Positions 8,313-16,531 of a stretch of DNA of 64,000 nucleotides are shown one piece after another; the stretch's first letter is position 1; every line of letters begins with the position of its first letter. Under the pieces are notes generated by a model. It had not been told where the DNA came from and ran no database searches. It saw only the letters and a program-made list of their open reading frames with translations. The stretch lies in contig NZ_CP071872.1 in the NCBI RefSeq assembly GCF_022647665.1, forward strand, positions 7,440,001-7,504,000, in the 5' to 3' direction. The position numbers and the translations under genes were made by a program. Source of the stretch: Streptomyces formicae. GTDB lineage: Bacteria > Actinomycetota > Actinomycetes > Streptomycetales > Streptomycetaceae.

Positions 8313-8339
8313 GCGCACCCCGTGCACAGGGTGCGCCCC
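8310..8339. terminator. Bidirectional terminator between convergent genes
   Basis: Perfect 11-bp inverted repeat, GGGGCGCACCC (8310-8320) and GGGTGCGCCCC (8329-8339), with an 8-base loop. It serves both the tricorn protease (+) and the small CsbD-like gene (-). Confidence 0.85.
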
Positions 8340-8363
8340 TTCGTCAGCCGGGAGCTTCGGACG

Positions 8364-8618
8364 TCAGGCGTCGCGGTCCTGGTCGAAGCGGTCCTCGGAC
8401 TCCCGCTTCAGCCGAAGCGTGTCGTCGTTCATCTCCCGCTGCGACCGGCCGCGCTCCTGCTGGGAGCGCTCCTGCTGCGGCCGCTGCTGGTGCTGCTGAC
8501 CCTGCTGGCGCTGCTGCTGCGAGCGCTGCGAGGCTTCTTCCTTCGCCCTGCCCGCCTTCTGCTTGCCCTGCTCCTCGAGCTGCTGCGCCTTGTTCTTGAA
8601 CTGGTCCTGGATACCCAT
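8364..8618 (-). CDS. Small Gln-rich hydrophilic protein (CsbD-like)
   Basis: An 84-residue protein starting MGIQDQFKNKAQQLEEQGKQ and then almost entirely Gln, Arg, Glu and Lys, with repeated QQER/QQRQ words between residues 30 and 65. The opening resembles the N-terminus of CsbD/YjbJ-like stress proteins; the rest looks helical or disordered. The ATG at 8618 has GGAGTG eight bases upstream. No enzymatic motif is present and the role is unknown. It stands alone between a terminator and the SDR gene. Confidence 0.75.
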   Translation of the reverse strand: MGIQDQFKNKAQQLEEQGKQKAGRAKEEASQRSQQQRQQGQQHQQRPQQERSQQERGRSQREMNDDTLRLKRESEDRFDQDRDA

Positions 8619-8716
8619 CTGGTTCACTCCTAGAAGGGTGTGAGAGGTGGGGGGCCTTTTGCCGGCCCCCCGGGCCTCGACCAGCCTGGCACGCAGCGAC
8701 ATACCTCGCATTTCGA

Positions 8717-9607
8717 TCAGTGACGCTGCGTATGCCCGGTGCGTTCCCGCTGGTCAGCCGCGCCGCCCGCGCCCACAAGACCCGTGGCGACTCCGCTGAG
8801 CCGGGGCCCGAACCGGCGCATCTCGCGCTGCCCGACGGCCGCGATGACCCCCGGCAGAGCGCCCCGCACCGACTGCATCCCGCCCAGCCACCACTGGGCG
8901 TACACATGGGCCTTGCGCCGCTCGATCCCGGCGACGATCCGGTCCACGGCGGGACCCAGCGGATACGTGCGGTTCGCCGGCCACGGCAGCCGCTGCCGCA
9001 GCTCGCGCATCACGTCGTCCTCGTCGGCGCCGCGGACCATGTCCGTGTCCGTCCAGGAGAGATAGCCGACGCCCACCCTGACGCCCTTGTACGCGACTTC
9101 CGCCCGCAGCGCGTGGGCGAACGCCTCCACGCCCGACTTGGACGCGCAGTACGCCGTCATCATCGGCGCCGGGGTGATCGCGGCGAGCGAGGCGATCTGC
9201 AGGAAGTAGCCGCGGCTCGCCATCAGCGCCGGCAGGAAGGCACGGCAGGTGACCGCGCTGCCGACGAGGTTGACCTCGACGACCCGCCGCCACGCATCCG
9301 GGTCGGATTCGGCGAACGGCCCGCCGGACGCGACACCCGCGTTGGCGACGACGATGTCGACCTTGCCGAACCGCTCCTTCACCTCCTGCGCGACCCGTGC
9401 CATCGCCTCGTGGTCGGTCACGTCGGCGTGCCAGTGGTCGCAGTCGGTGTGCAGCCGGCCCGCGACGGCCTTCAGCTCCTCGGGCTCCAGGCCGACGAGC
9501 GCGATCCTCGCGCCGCGCGCGGACAGCTTGCGGGCCAGCAGCTCCCCGACGCCGCGGGCCGCTCCCGTGACGACGGCGACCTGGCCCTCCAGACTCACCT
9601 TGGTCAT
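8717..9607 (-). CDS. Short-chain dehydrogenase/reductase (SadH-like)
   Basis: Classical SDR of 296 residues. It has the NAD(P)-binding motif TGAARGVG (14-21), NAG at 89-91, and the catalytic Ser140, Tyr153 and Lys157 (YCASK), followed by a longer C-terminal tail than minimal SDRs. Its ATG overlaps the TGA of the upstream hydrolase. It is the third gene of the monooxygenase-hydrolase-SDR operon, where it probably oxidises or reduces an alcohol/ketone related to the monooxygenase substrate. Gene order resembles mymA-lipR-sadH of mycobacteria (from memory). Confidence 0.9.
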   Translation of the reverse strand: MTKVSLEGQVAVVTGAARGVGELLARKLSARGARIALVGLEPEELKAVAGRLHTDCDHWHADVTDHEAMARVAQEVKERFGKVDIVVANAGVASGGPFAESDPDAWRRVVEVNLVGSAVTCRAFLPALMASRGYFLQIASLAAITPAPMMTAYCASKSGVEAFAHALRAEVAYKGVRVGVGYLSWTDTDMVRGADEDDVMRELRQRLPWPANRTYPLGPAVDRIVAGIERRKAHVYAQWWLGGMQSVRGALPGVIAAVGQREMRRFGPRLSGVATGLVGAGGAADQRERTGHTQRH

Positions 9608-10530
9608 ACGGCCTTCTCCTCCTGCTTCAGATAGGCGTTCACGAGCGCTCGGATCCGGCCGCTGACCGCCTCGGGTGCCTCCACCGGCGTCATGTGCCCC
9701 ATGCCGGTGAGCTCGTCGAGACCCACGCACTCGGGCAGCGCCTCGGCCAGCGCGCGGGCGTGTGTGATCGGGGTGAGCCGGTCGGCGGTGCCCGCGACGA
9801 CGGCGGTCGGCACCCGCAACTCCCGTACGCCCGCGTCGAGATCGAGCTCGGCGAGCACCCGCGCCCAGGCCACCCGGGCGGGCCGCGGGCAGGCGTGCAC
9901 GATCCGGGCACACTCGGCGACCTTCTCCGGGGCCGAGCCCGGCCCCATCGTCCCGTACCGCAGGATCCGCTTGGAGAGCGGAGTGACCGGGCCGAGCGGG
10001 GCGCGCGAGCCGAGGATCGAGCGGGTGATCCGGGTCCGTACGGGCCCCGGGCGCAGCGGCACCACCAGCGACTCGGCGACGAGCCGCGAACTGCCCGTGC
10101 TGCACAGCAGCGCGGCCACGGCGTGCTCCGCGAACTTCGGCCGCCCTGCGGCCGCCATGAGCGTCATCCCGCCCATGGAGTGCCCGGCCAGCACGGCCTT
10201 CGTGCCGGGTTCGAGCGCGGTGGCGAGCACCGCCTCCAGATCGTCGGCGAGCGCCTCGGTGCTGTGCCCCGCCTTCACGGCGGCGGGCGTACGTCCGTGG
10301 CCGCGCTGGTCGTACGCGATCACGCGGTGATCGGCGGACAGGTCCCGTATCTGGGCCGCCCAGAAGTGGGTGGAACAGGTCCAGCCGTGGGCGAGGACGA
10401 CGGCGGGAGCGTCGTCGGGGCCGTGCAGCTCCACGTGGATGCGCGAGCCGTCGGCCGACACGGCGGTCAGTTCGCGGGCGGCGACGGGCGGGGCGGCCGC
10501 TTCGGCCGACCGCTTCATGAGCCGGCTCAC
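9604..10530 (-). CDS. Alpha/beta hydrolase (esterase/lipase type)
   Basis: 308 residues with an oxyanion region (AHGWTCSTHFW), nucleophile elbow GHSMGG (Ser118), a C-terminal acid in AGTADRLTP and His in GMGHMTP, giving a complete triad. The GTG start at 10530 overlaps the upstream TGA (GTGA) and has GGAGG seven bases ahead; an internal ATG four codons later is the alternative. Second gene of the operon. Coupled to a Baeyer-Villiger monooxygenase, it could hydrolyse the ester or lactone that enzyme makes; this pairing is inference. Confidence 0.9.
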   Translation of the reverse strand: MSRLMKRSAEAAAPPVAARELTAVSADGSRIHVELHGPDDAPAVVLAHGWTCSTHFWAAQIRDLSADHRVIAYDQRGHGRTPAAVKAGHSTEALADDLEAVLATALEPGTKAVLAGHSMGGMTLMAAAGRPKFAEHAVAALLCSTGSSRLVAESLVVPLRPGPVRTRITRSILGSRAPLGPVTPLSKRILRYGTMGPGSAPEKVAECARIVHACPRPARVAWARVLAELDLDAGVRELRVPTAVVAGTADRLTPITHARALAEALPECVGLDELTGMGHMTPVEAPEAVSGRIRALVNAYLKQEEKAV

Positions 10531-12089
10531 TTGGCCTCCTCCGCGACGAGCTGTGAGGCATCGTCGCCGGCACGAGACGGCCGGGGCGGGCGGATGACCT
10601 CGTACTCGGCGAGGTCCACCTGCCGTGTCTCGCGCCGGAACTCTCCTGTCGTACCGGGCCAGATGGTGGTGTTGCGGCCGCTCGCGTCCAGGTACCAGCT
10701 GGTGCAGCCGCCCGTGTTCCACACGGTCCGCTTCATCCGCTCCTGCACGCGCCTGTTCCAGGCGCCGACGGCGGAGGCGCGCGCGCCGAGCGCGACACGG
10801 CCGCCCAGGACGGGGGGTCCGGGGGGTGTCCCCCCGGAAAGCAGAGCCAACTGGCGCAGGTAGTCGGCCATGTAGTTCAGCTGGGACTCGATCATCAGGA
10901 TCATCGAGCTGTTCCCGAGGCCCGTGTTGGGGCCGATGATCGTCATCCAGTTGGGGAATCCGGCGGCGGTCGCGCCGCGCAGCGACTCCATGCCGTCCTT
11001 CCACGCCTCGGCGAGCGTGTGCCCTTCCACGCCGACGACCCGCTCGGCGATGGGCATGTCGGTGACGTGGAAGCCGGTGCCGAAGACGATCGCGTCCACC
11101 TCGGCCTCGGTCCCGTCGGCGGCGACGAGCGTCGAGCCGCGTATCTCCGCCAGTCCCGAGGCGACGACGTCCACGTTGGGCCGCGCGAGCGCCGGGTAGT
11201 AGTCGCTGGACAGCAGGATGCGCTTGCAGCCGATGCGGTACGAGGGCGTCAGCTTCGCCCGCAGCGCCGGGTCCTTGATGGCCCTGTTCATATTGGCCTT
11301 GGCGAGCGACTCGACGAGCCCGAGCTCCTTCGGCCGCTTGGTGAACGCGCTGACCTGCAACTCCCTGATGCCCCAGAGCAGTCCGCGGCGCGCGGCCCCG
11401 GTGAACGGCAGCTGCCGGTGCAGCCAGCGCTCGGCCCCGGTGATCCGCCGGTCCATCCGCGGCATCACCCACGGCGGGGTCCGCTGGAACAGCGTGAGCC
11501 GCTCCGCCTCGGGCTGGATGGCGGGCACGATCTGGATCGCGGAGGCACCGGTCCCGATCATCGCGACGCGCTTTCCGCGCAGGTCGTGGTCGTGGTCCCA
11601 GCGGGAGGAGTGGAAGACCTTGCCGGGGAAGCCGGCGAGCCCGGGGATCTCGGGGATCTTCGGGTCGGAGAGCGGACCGGTGGCCGACACCACGACATCG
11701 GCGGTGAGCCTGCCCTGCGAGGTCTCGATCTCCCAGCGCAGCTCGTCCGCGTCCCAGCGCATCATCGTCACTTCGTGGTCGAAGCGGATGTGCGGGCGGA
11801 GCCGGAAGGTGTCGGTGACGTGCTCCAGATACGCGCGGATGTGCTCCTGGCCGGAGAAGGTGCGCGGCCAGTCGGGGTTGGGCGCGAACGAGAACGAGTA
11901 GAGGTGGGACGGCACGTCGCAGGCGCACCCCGGATAGCTGTTGTCGCGCCACGTCCCGCCGACCGATCCGGCCCGTTCCAGGACGACGAAGTCGGTGATC
12001 CCTTCGCGGCGCAGCCGGACGGCGGCCCCGAGGCCGCCGAATCCGGATCCGATCACCGCCACTCGTACGTGCTCGTGCTGCCGGCCCAT
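10527..12089 (-). CDS. FAD/NADPH Baeyer-Villiger monooxygenase
   Basis: 520-residue flavoprotein. It has an FAD-binding GSGFGG near 14-19, the BVMO fingerprint FxGxxxHxxxW(D) at 153-164 (F153, G155, H159, W163, D164), and a second dinucleotide motif GTGASA at 178-183 for NADPH. Such enzymes insert oxygen beside a ketone to give esters or lactones. The ATG at 12089 has GGAGG seven bases upstream; an upstream in-frame start (12137) lacks one. First gene of a three-gene operon and divergent from a MerR regulator 156 bases away, which probably controls it. Confidence 0.92.
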   Translation of the reverse strand: MGRQHEHVRVAVIGSGFGGLGAAVRLRREGITDFVVLERAGSVGGTWRDNSYPGCACDVPSHLYSFSFAPNPDWPRTFSGQEHIRAYLEHVTDTFRLRPHIRFDHEVTMMRWDADELRWEIETSQGRLTADVVVSATGPLSDPKIPEIPGLAGFPGKVFHSSRWDHDHDLRGKRVAMIGTGASAIQIVPAIQPEAERLTLFQRTPPWVMPRMDRRITGAERWLHRQLPFTGAARRGLLWGIRELQVSAFTKRPKELGLVESLAKANMNRAIKDPALRAKLTPSYRIGCKRILLSSDYYPALARPNVDVVASGLAEIRGSTLVAADGTEAEVDAIVFGTGFHVTDMPIAERVVGVEGHTLAEAWKDGMESLRGATAAGFPNWMTIIGPNTGLGNSSMILMIESQLNYMADYLRQLALLSGGTPPGPPVLGGRVALGARASAVGAWNRRVQERMKRTVWNTGGCTSWYLDASGRNTTIWPGTTGEFRRETRQVDLAEYEVIRPPRPSRAGDDASQLVAEEAK

Positions 12090-12245
12090 GCCGCCGCCTC
12101 CCGCCGAACGACCAATCACGCCAGCATTCACTGGCACGGTTGGCAGAGTAGGGCCTCGGCTTTGCGGGCGGTAGAGGTCGGACCCGAGCTGTTCTCATCA
12201 GCGTCCTCCGGCCGCGGGTACCGGCGGACGACATAGGCTTCGGCT

Positions 12246-12890
12246 GTGGCAGAAGGACGCGAGTACCGCATGGAGGAGCTGGCCAAGGAGGCCGGCATCA
12301 CGGTGCGCACCCTGCGCTTCTACCGCGAGCGCGGCCTGATCCCGCCACCGCGCAGGGAAGGCCGTATCGCCTGGTACGACGCCCACCACCTGGCCCGGCT
12401 GCGCACCATCGCGGCGCTGCTGGAGCGCGGCCACACGCTGAGCGGAATCGCCGACCTCGCCGCCGCGTTCGACAGCGGGCGGGACGTCGGCGAGGTACTC
12501 GGCCTCGGCGAACCCACCGAGGAGACCCCGGTCCGCCTCACCCCCGAAGCACTCGCCGACTACTTCGAGGGCGAGGTCACCCCCGAGAACCTCGCCGCCG
12601 CGCTCGACCTCGGCTATCTCGCCACCGACGGCGACGAGATCGTCCACATCAGCCGCCGCCTGCTCGACGTCTCCTCCGCCCTCGTCAAGGAGGGCGTCCC
12701 CCTCGCCGCCGTCCTCGCCGCCGGCCGCGAGGTCCGCACCCACGCGGACGCCCTCGCGCGGCTCTTCACCGACCTCCTCCGCGAACACGCCTCCGACGAG
12801 GAGGACATCGCCCGGCTGCGCCCGCTGGCGAAGAGCGTGGTGGACGCGGAACTGTCGATGGCCCTGGACCGCCGCCTCCGCGAACGCTAG
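12246..12890 (+). CDS. MerR-family transcriptional regulator
   Basis: 214 residues. The N-terminal winged helix matches MerR proteins: MEELAKEAGITVRTLRFYRERGL, then RIAWYDAHHLARLRTIAALLERGHTL (residues ~9-65). The ~130-residue C-terminal effector region is alpha-helical with no clustered cysteines, so it senses an organic ligand or a partner, not a metal. The GTG at 12246 fits the domain start. It faces the monooxygenase operon across a short gap, the usual arrangement for a local regulator. Confidence 0.88.
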   Translation: MAEGREYRMEELAKEAGITVRTLRFYRERGLIPPPRREGRIAWYDAHHLARLRTIAALLERGHTLSGIADLAAAFDSGRDVGEVLGLGEPTEETPVRLTPEALADYFEGEVTPENLAAALDLGYLATDGDEIVHISRRLLDVSSALVKEGVPLAAVLAAGREVRTHADALARLFTDLLREHASDEEDIARLRPLAKSVVDAELSMALDRRLRER

Positions 12891-12907
12891 GGGCGCCGTT
12901 TCTGGAG

Positions 12908-13888
12908 TCACCAGCCGGCCGGCAGCCACCACCGGGCCTTGTACAGACCCCCGTTCACCAGCCGGTACGTCCCGTCCGGCCGATGCACCGTCACCGTCCG
13001 CGTCCACCACGCCTCGCCCAACCCGCCCTCCGGCACCGTCGACGCCACCCGCCCGCCCACCGGTTCGTCGCCGACCGACTTCACCCGCGCCCTGCTGATC
13101 CCGGCCGCGCCCGCGAAGTCCCGAAGGAACACGTTCCGGCCCGGCGCGTACTGGTACACCGCCGACCCCGTGGTCACCCACAGCCGGTCCGCCCGCCCAG
13201 CGACCCGCGCCAGATCGTGCCCGTGCGGGCTCGGCAGCGGCGTCTCGAAGACCGCGGACAGCGTCGGCCGCGCCCCCGTACCGCCCGCCCTGAGCACCAC
13301 CAGACGGTCCCCGCCGAGCGCCCACAGCACCCCGCGCCGCTCGTCCCACTGGAGCCCGTGCGCGTCGTCCAGCCGGTACGAGGCGAAGGGAACGCCCCGC
13401 GGCCCCTGCGCGGCGGCGTAGAGCCTGACCACCCCGCCGGTGCTGCCGGCGACGGCCACCCTGCCGTCGGGCAGCAGCTCGATGCTGTGCGGATTGACCC
13501 CGATGCCGCCGGGCGCGAGCGCGTCGCCCCAATAGCGCCTGCCGGACGGATACTCGACGACCGCCGCGAAGCCGAACGACGCCGTCACGAGCACGTACAC
13601 ACGCCCCCGGTGCGTGCGCACCTTCGCCTCGTCGGGGTACACCCAGCTCCTAGCCGGCTCCAGATCGGCGTACCGCGCGTCCCCGACCGGTGAGAACGCC
13701 CACTTCACGACCGCCGGTTCGGCCTCCGGGTCCCAGACGCCCCGCGCCCCGTCGAGCAGCAGGACCCGCCTGGACGCCTGGTCGGTGACGAGCAGGTCGG
13801 GCCCGCCGGGGCCGGGGAGGCCGGCGGGCGGCGGCGCCGCGCCCATGGCCAGCAGGCAGAGCGCCAGCGCCCCGGCGAGCGTCCGCAC
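12908..13888 (-). CDS. Secreted beta-propeller-like protein (DUF6528-like)
   Basis: 326 residues with a GTG start and a secretory signal (RTLAGALALCLLAMGAAPPPAG). The rest is rich in short beta repeats typical of propellers: LLVTDQASRRVLLLD, VNPHSIELLPDGRVAVAGSTGG, HGLQWDERRGVLWALGGDRLVVL, LWVTTGSAVYQY. I recognise the family as DUF6528-like; the function is not known. It begins 7 bases after the exonuclease gene, so the two are probably cotranscribed. It converges with the MerR gene without a clear terminator. Confidence 0.72.
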   Translation of the reverse strand: MRTLAGALALCLLAMGAAPPPAGLPGPGGPDLLVTDQASRRVLLLDGARGVWDPEAEPAVVKWAFSPVGDARYADLEPARSWVYPDEAKVRTHRGRVYVLVTASFGFAAVVEYPSGRRYWGDALAPGGIGVNPHSIELLPDGRVAVAGSTGGVVRLYAAAQGPRGVPFASYRLDDAHGLQWDERRGVLWALGGDRLVVLRAGGTGARPTLSAVFETPLPSPHGHDLARVAGRADRLWVTTGSAVYQYAPGRNVFLRDFAGAAGISRARVKSVGDEPVGGRVASTVPEGGLGEAWWTRTVTVHRPDGTYRLVNGGLYKARWWLPAGW

Positions 13889-13895
13889 CCGCGCG

Positions 13896-14723
13896 CTACA
13901 GCTCGAAGACCGCCGTCACCGGCGCGTGATCGCTCCAGCGCTCGCCATGGCTCGCCGCCCGCTCCACGAACGCCTTCACGCACTTCCCGGCGAGCCGGGG
14001 CGTCGCCACGAGCAGGTCGATGCGCCAGCCGGTGTCGTTGTCGAAGGCGCGCCCCCGGTACGACCACCACGAGTACGGCCCCTCCTGCTCGGGATGCAGC
14101 GCCCGGACGACGTCCACGTACCCGGCGCCGGCCTCGCCGCCCTCGCCGCCCTCGCCGTCCTCGTACACGCGGCCGAGCCAGGCGCGCTCCTCCGGCAGGA
14201 AGCCGGAGTTCTTCCTGTTGCCCTTCCAGTTCCTGAGGTCGCACTCCTGGTGGGCGATGTTCCAGTCACCGCAGACGAGGACGTCGCGTCCGTCGGCCGC
14301 CGCCCGCACCTTGCGGTCCTTGAGGTACGGGAGGAACGCGTCCATGAAGCGGTACTTCTCGTCCTGCCGCTCCGTCCCGACCTCGCCCGAGGGGAGGTAG
14401 AGGCTGGCGACCGTGACACCGGGCAGGTCGACCTCGACGTACCGCCCGCTCCCGTCGAACTCGGTGCTGCCGAATCCGGTCCGCACGGCGTCCGGCTCGC
14501 GCCGCGAGTAGACGGAGACGCCCGCGCGCCCCTTGGCCGCCGCGGGGACGTGGACCACGTGCCAGCCCTCGGGGTCGCGCGCCTCCTCGGGCAGCTGGTG
14601 CGCCTCGGCCCGTACCTCCTGCAGGCAGACGACGTCGGCGGAGGTCTGCGCCAGCCACTCGACGAAGCCCTTCTTGGCGGCGGCCCGCAGACCGTTGACA
14701 TTCACGGAGGTCACAGTGAGCAT
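13896..14723 (-). CDS. xthA: Exodeoxyribonuclease III
   Basis: 275-residue AP endonuclease/3' exonuclease of the EEP superfamily, acting in base excision repair. Motifs in order: SVNVNGLRAAAKKG (metal-binding Asn), CLQEVRAE (Glu), LYLPSGEVG, CGDWNIAHQECDLRNWKGN (Asp/Asn), WRIDLLVATPRL and the terminal SDHAPV with the catalytic Asp-His. The ATG at 14723 gives the normal family N-terminus (MLTVTSVNVNG). A Gly/Glu-rich insert (EDGEGGEGGEAG) lies before the WWSYR region. The divergent acetyltransferase gene starts about 50 bases away. Confidence 0.93.
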   Translation of the reverse strand: MLTVTSVNVNGLRAAAKKGFVEWLAQTSADVVCLQEVRAEAHQLPEEARDPEGWHVVHVPAAAKGRAGVSVYSRREPDAVRTGFGSTEFDGSGRYVEVDLPGVTVASLYLPSGEVGTERQDEKYRFMDAFLPYLKDRKVRAAADGRDVLVCGDWNIAHQECDLRNWKGNRKNSGFLPEERAWLGRVYEDGEGGEGGEAGAGYVDVVRALHPEQEGPYSWWSYRGRAFDNDTGWRIDLLVATPRLAGKCVKAFVERAASHGERWSDHAPVTAVFEL

Positions 14724-14759
14724 CCCGGCAGAATATCCGAGGGGCTTCACCCGCACGCA

Positions 14760-14767
14760 TATACGAT
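14760..14767 (+). promoter_or_regulatory. -10 element suggesting a leaderless transcript
   Basis: The run TATACGAT contains TACGAT (14762-14767), a good -10. The ATG at 14775 falls about 7 bases downstream, where transcription would start, and no ribosome-binding site is present. This favours a leaderless mRNA and argues against the ATG at 14766, which lies inside the -10. Confidence 0.45.
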
Positions 14768-14774
14768 GGTTCGC

Positions 14775-15254
14775 ATGGATTTCCGGCCGATGCCCTTCGA
14801 CCACCCCGACGCCGTCAAGCTCAACGACCAGGTGCAGCTCGAGTACGCCGAGCGCTACGGCGACGAGGGTGACGCCACCCCGCTCGACCCGTCGATGTTC
14901 GTCCCGCCGCGCGGCCTCTATCTGCTCGCGTACGACGCGCTGGGCCGCCCCGTCGCCACCGGCGGCTGGCGCACCCAGGACGAGAACGACGAGGGGCACG
15001 CGGACGGCGACGCCGAGCTCAAGCGGATGTACGTCGTGCCGGAGGCGCGCGGCCTCGGCCTGGCCCGGCGGATCCTGGCGGCCCTGGAGGAGGACGCCCG
15101 CGCGGCCGGGCGGACCCGGATGGTGCTGGAGACGGGCACGGCGCAGCCCGAGGCGATCGCGCTGTACGCGTCGAGCGGCTACGAGCCGTGCGCGAAGTTC
15201 GGCCTCTACCGGCACCACGAGAACAGCCGCTGCTTCGCGAAGCCGCTGACGTGA
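14775..15254 (+). CDS. GNAT-family N-acetyltransferase
   Basis: 159 residues. The acetyl-CoA-binding motif A is clear: ELKRMYVVPEARGLGLARRIL (R-x-x-G-x-G), followed by a C-terminal SSGYEP(C) motif and a final beta strand. The substrate cannot be told from sequence. The start at 14775 is preferred because a -10 element ends just before it; ATG 14766 would add three residues. Monocistronic; the next gene has its own ribosome site. Confidence 0.85.
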   Translation: MDFRPMPFDHPDAVKLNDQVQLEYAERYGDEGDATPLDPSMFVPPRGLYLLAYDALGRPVATGGWRTQDENDEGHADGDAELKRMYVVPEARGLGLARRILAALEEDARAAGRTRMVLETGTAQPEAIALYASSGYEPCAKFGLYRHHENSRCFAKPLT

Positions 15255-15361
15255 CCGTGAAGCGCTCCTGACAAACCCCGTCGCCCGTGGCACGCTGCCT
15301 CACGCAAGCCGATCCGCACCGTTCTCGTCCCCCACCCCTGCCACGGCAGAAGGAGACATGC

Positions 15362-16354
15362 GTGAGACGCCATCGCACAGCCACAGCCGTTCTGTTAGCC
15401 GTCGGAGCTCTGCTCACCGGCGGCCTGACCACCGCCAACGCGGCCGCACCCGCGCCGGTTCCGACCCACAGCGTCCCGGCCGCCGGACAGCACAGGACGG
15501 CCGCCTTCTGGACCGCGGAGCGGATGCGCGGCGCTGTTCCGTTCGATCTGCACCTCGGCGCCGGTGAGTTGAAGGCGCTGAAGGCCCCGGAGCGCGGTTC
15601 CGGGACGACCACCGTCGCCCCGACCACCGTCGCCCCGACCGCCCTCGACCCGACCGCGCTCGCCCCCGCCGCCTTCCCGCAGGCGGGCGGCCCCTGGACC
15701 GGCGGCGGAGCGGTCGTGAAGACCTCCGGCCGGGTGTTCTTCACCTTCCAGGGCCGCACGGCATCCTGCTCCGGAAACGCCGTGACCAGCCAGAACGCCA
15801 GCACGGTCATCACCGCCGGGCACTGCGTCAAGTACCAGGGCAGCTGGCACACCGACTGGGTCTTCGTGCCCGCGTACGACAACGGCCAGGCCCCCTACGG
15901 CCAGTGGACCGCGTCCAAGATCCTCACCACCCCGCAGTGGGAGGCGAGCGAGGACATCAACTACGACGTCGGCGCGGCGGTCGTCGCCCCGCTGAACGGC
16001 CAGAAGCTGACGTCGGTCACCGGCGCGCAGGGCATCCAGTTCAACGGCGGCTACAACAAGCAGATGTACGCCTTCGGCTTCCCCGCCGCGTCCCCGTACG
16101 ACGGCACGAAGCTGATCCACTGCAGCGGGAACAGTTCACGGGACTTCCTGCTCTCGAACGACCACAGCCTGGGCTGCAACATGACGGGCGGCTCCAGCGG
16201 CGGCCCCTGGTTCACCGGCTTCAGCGAGTCGGCCGGCACCGGCCTGCAGGTCTCGGTGAACAGCTTCGGCTACACCTTCCTGCCGAACCGGATGTTCGGC
16301 CCGTACTTCGGCAATGAGGCGAAGGCGCTGTACGACACGGCACAGGTGTCCTGA
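15362..16354 (+). CDS. Secreted trypsin-like serine protease
   Basis: 330-residue exported protease. It has a signal peptide (VRRHRTATAVLLAVGALLTGGLTTANAAA), a propeptide-like region with four tandem TTVAP/TALDP-type repeats (about 80-100), and a chymotrypsin-fold domain with His154 (ITAGHC), Asp202 (INYDVGA) and Ser279 (GGSSGGP). The GTG at 15362 follows AAGGAGA at the right spacing; upstream in-frame starts have none. The repeat spacer is encoded by near-identical 15-bp units. A strong terminator follows the stop. Confidence 0.92.
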   Translation: MRRHRTATAVLLAVGALLTGGLTTANAAAPAPVPTHSVPAAGQHRTAAFWTAERMRGAVPFDLHLGAGELKALKAPERGSGTTTVAPTTVAPTALDPTALAPAAFPQAGGPWTGGGAVVKTSGRVFFTFQGRTASCSGNAVTSQNASTVITAGHCVKYQGSWHTDWVFVPAYDNGQAPYGQWTASKILTTPQWEASEDINYDVGAAVVAPLNGQKLTSVTGAQGIQFNGGYNKQMYAFGFPAASPYDGTKLIHCSGNSSRDFLLSNDHSLGCNMTGGSSGGPWFTGFSESAGTGLQVSVNSFGYTFLPNRMFGPYFGNEAKALYDTAQVS

Positions 16355-16358
16355 CAGG

Positions 16359-16426
16359 CGCCGGCGCCGTGGGCGTGCGGCCCACGGCGCCGGCGACACC
16401 GGCCGGTCGCCGGTGCGACCGGCCGC
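16359..16426 (+). terminator. Double-hairpin terminator after the serine protease gene
   Basis: A perfect 16-bp inverted repeat occupies 16359-16374 and 16380-16395, starting five bases past the TGA. A second hairpin at about 16400-16426 (CGGCCGGTCGC/GCGACCGGCCG) follows. There is no T-run, as is common in Streptomyces. Confidence 0.8.
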
Positions 16427-16531
16427 CCGGGCACGGACCGCAGACAGGCCCAGGGTCCGCCCTCCGGATCAGGTCCCGGCGGTGGCGCACGCCCATGGAC
16501 GCCGCGCGTCCGGCTCCGTGAAGATGCTCGG

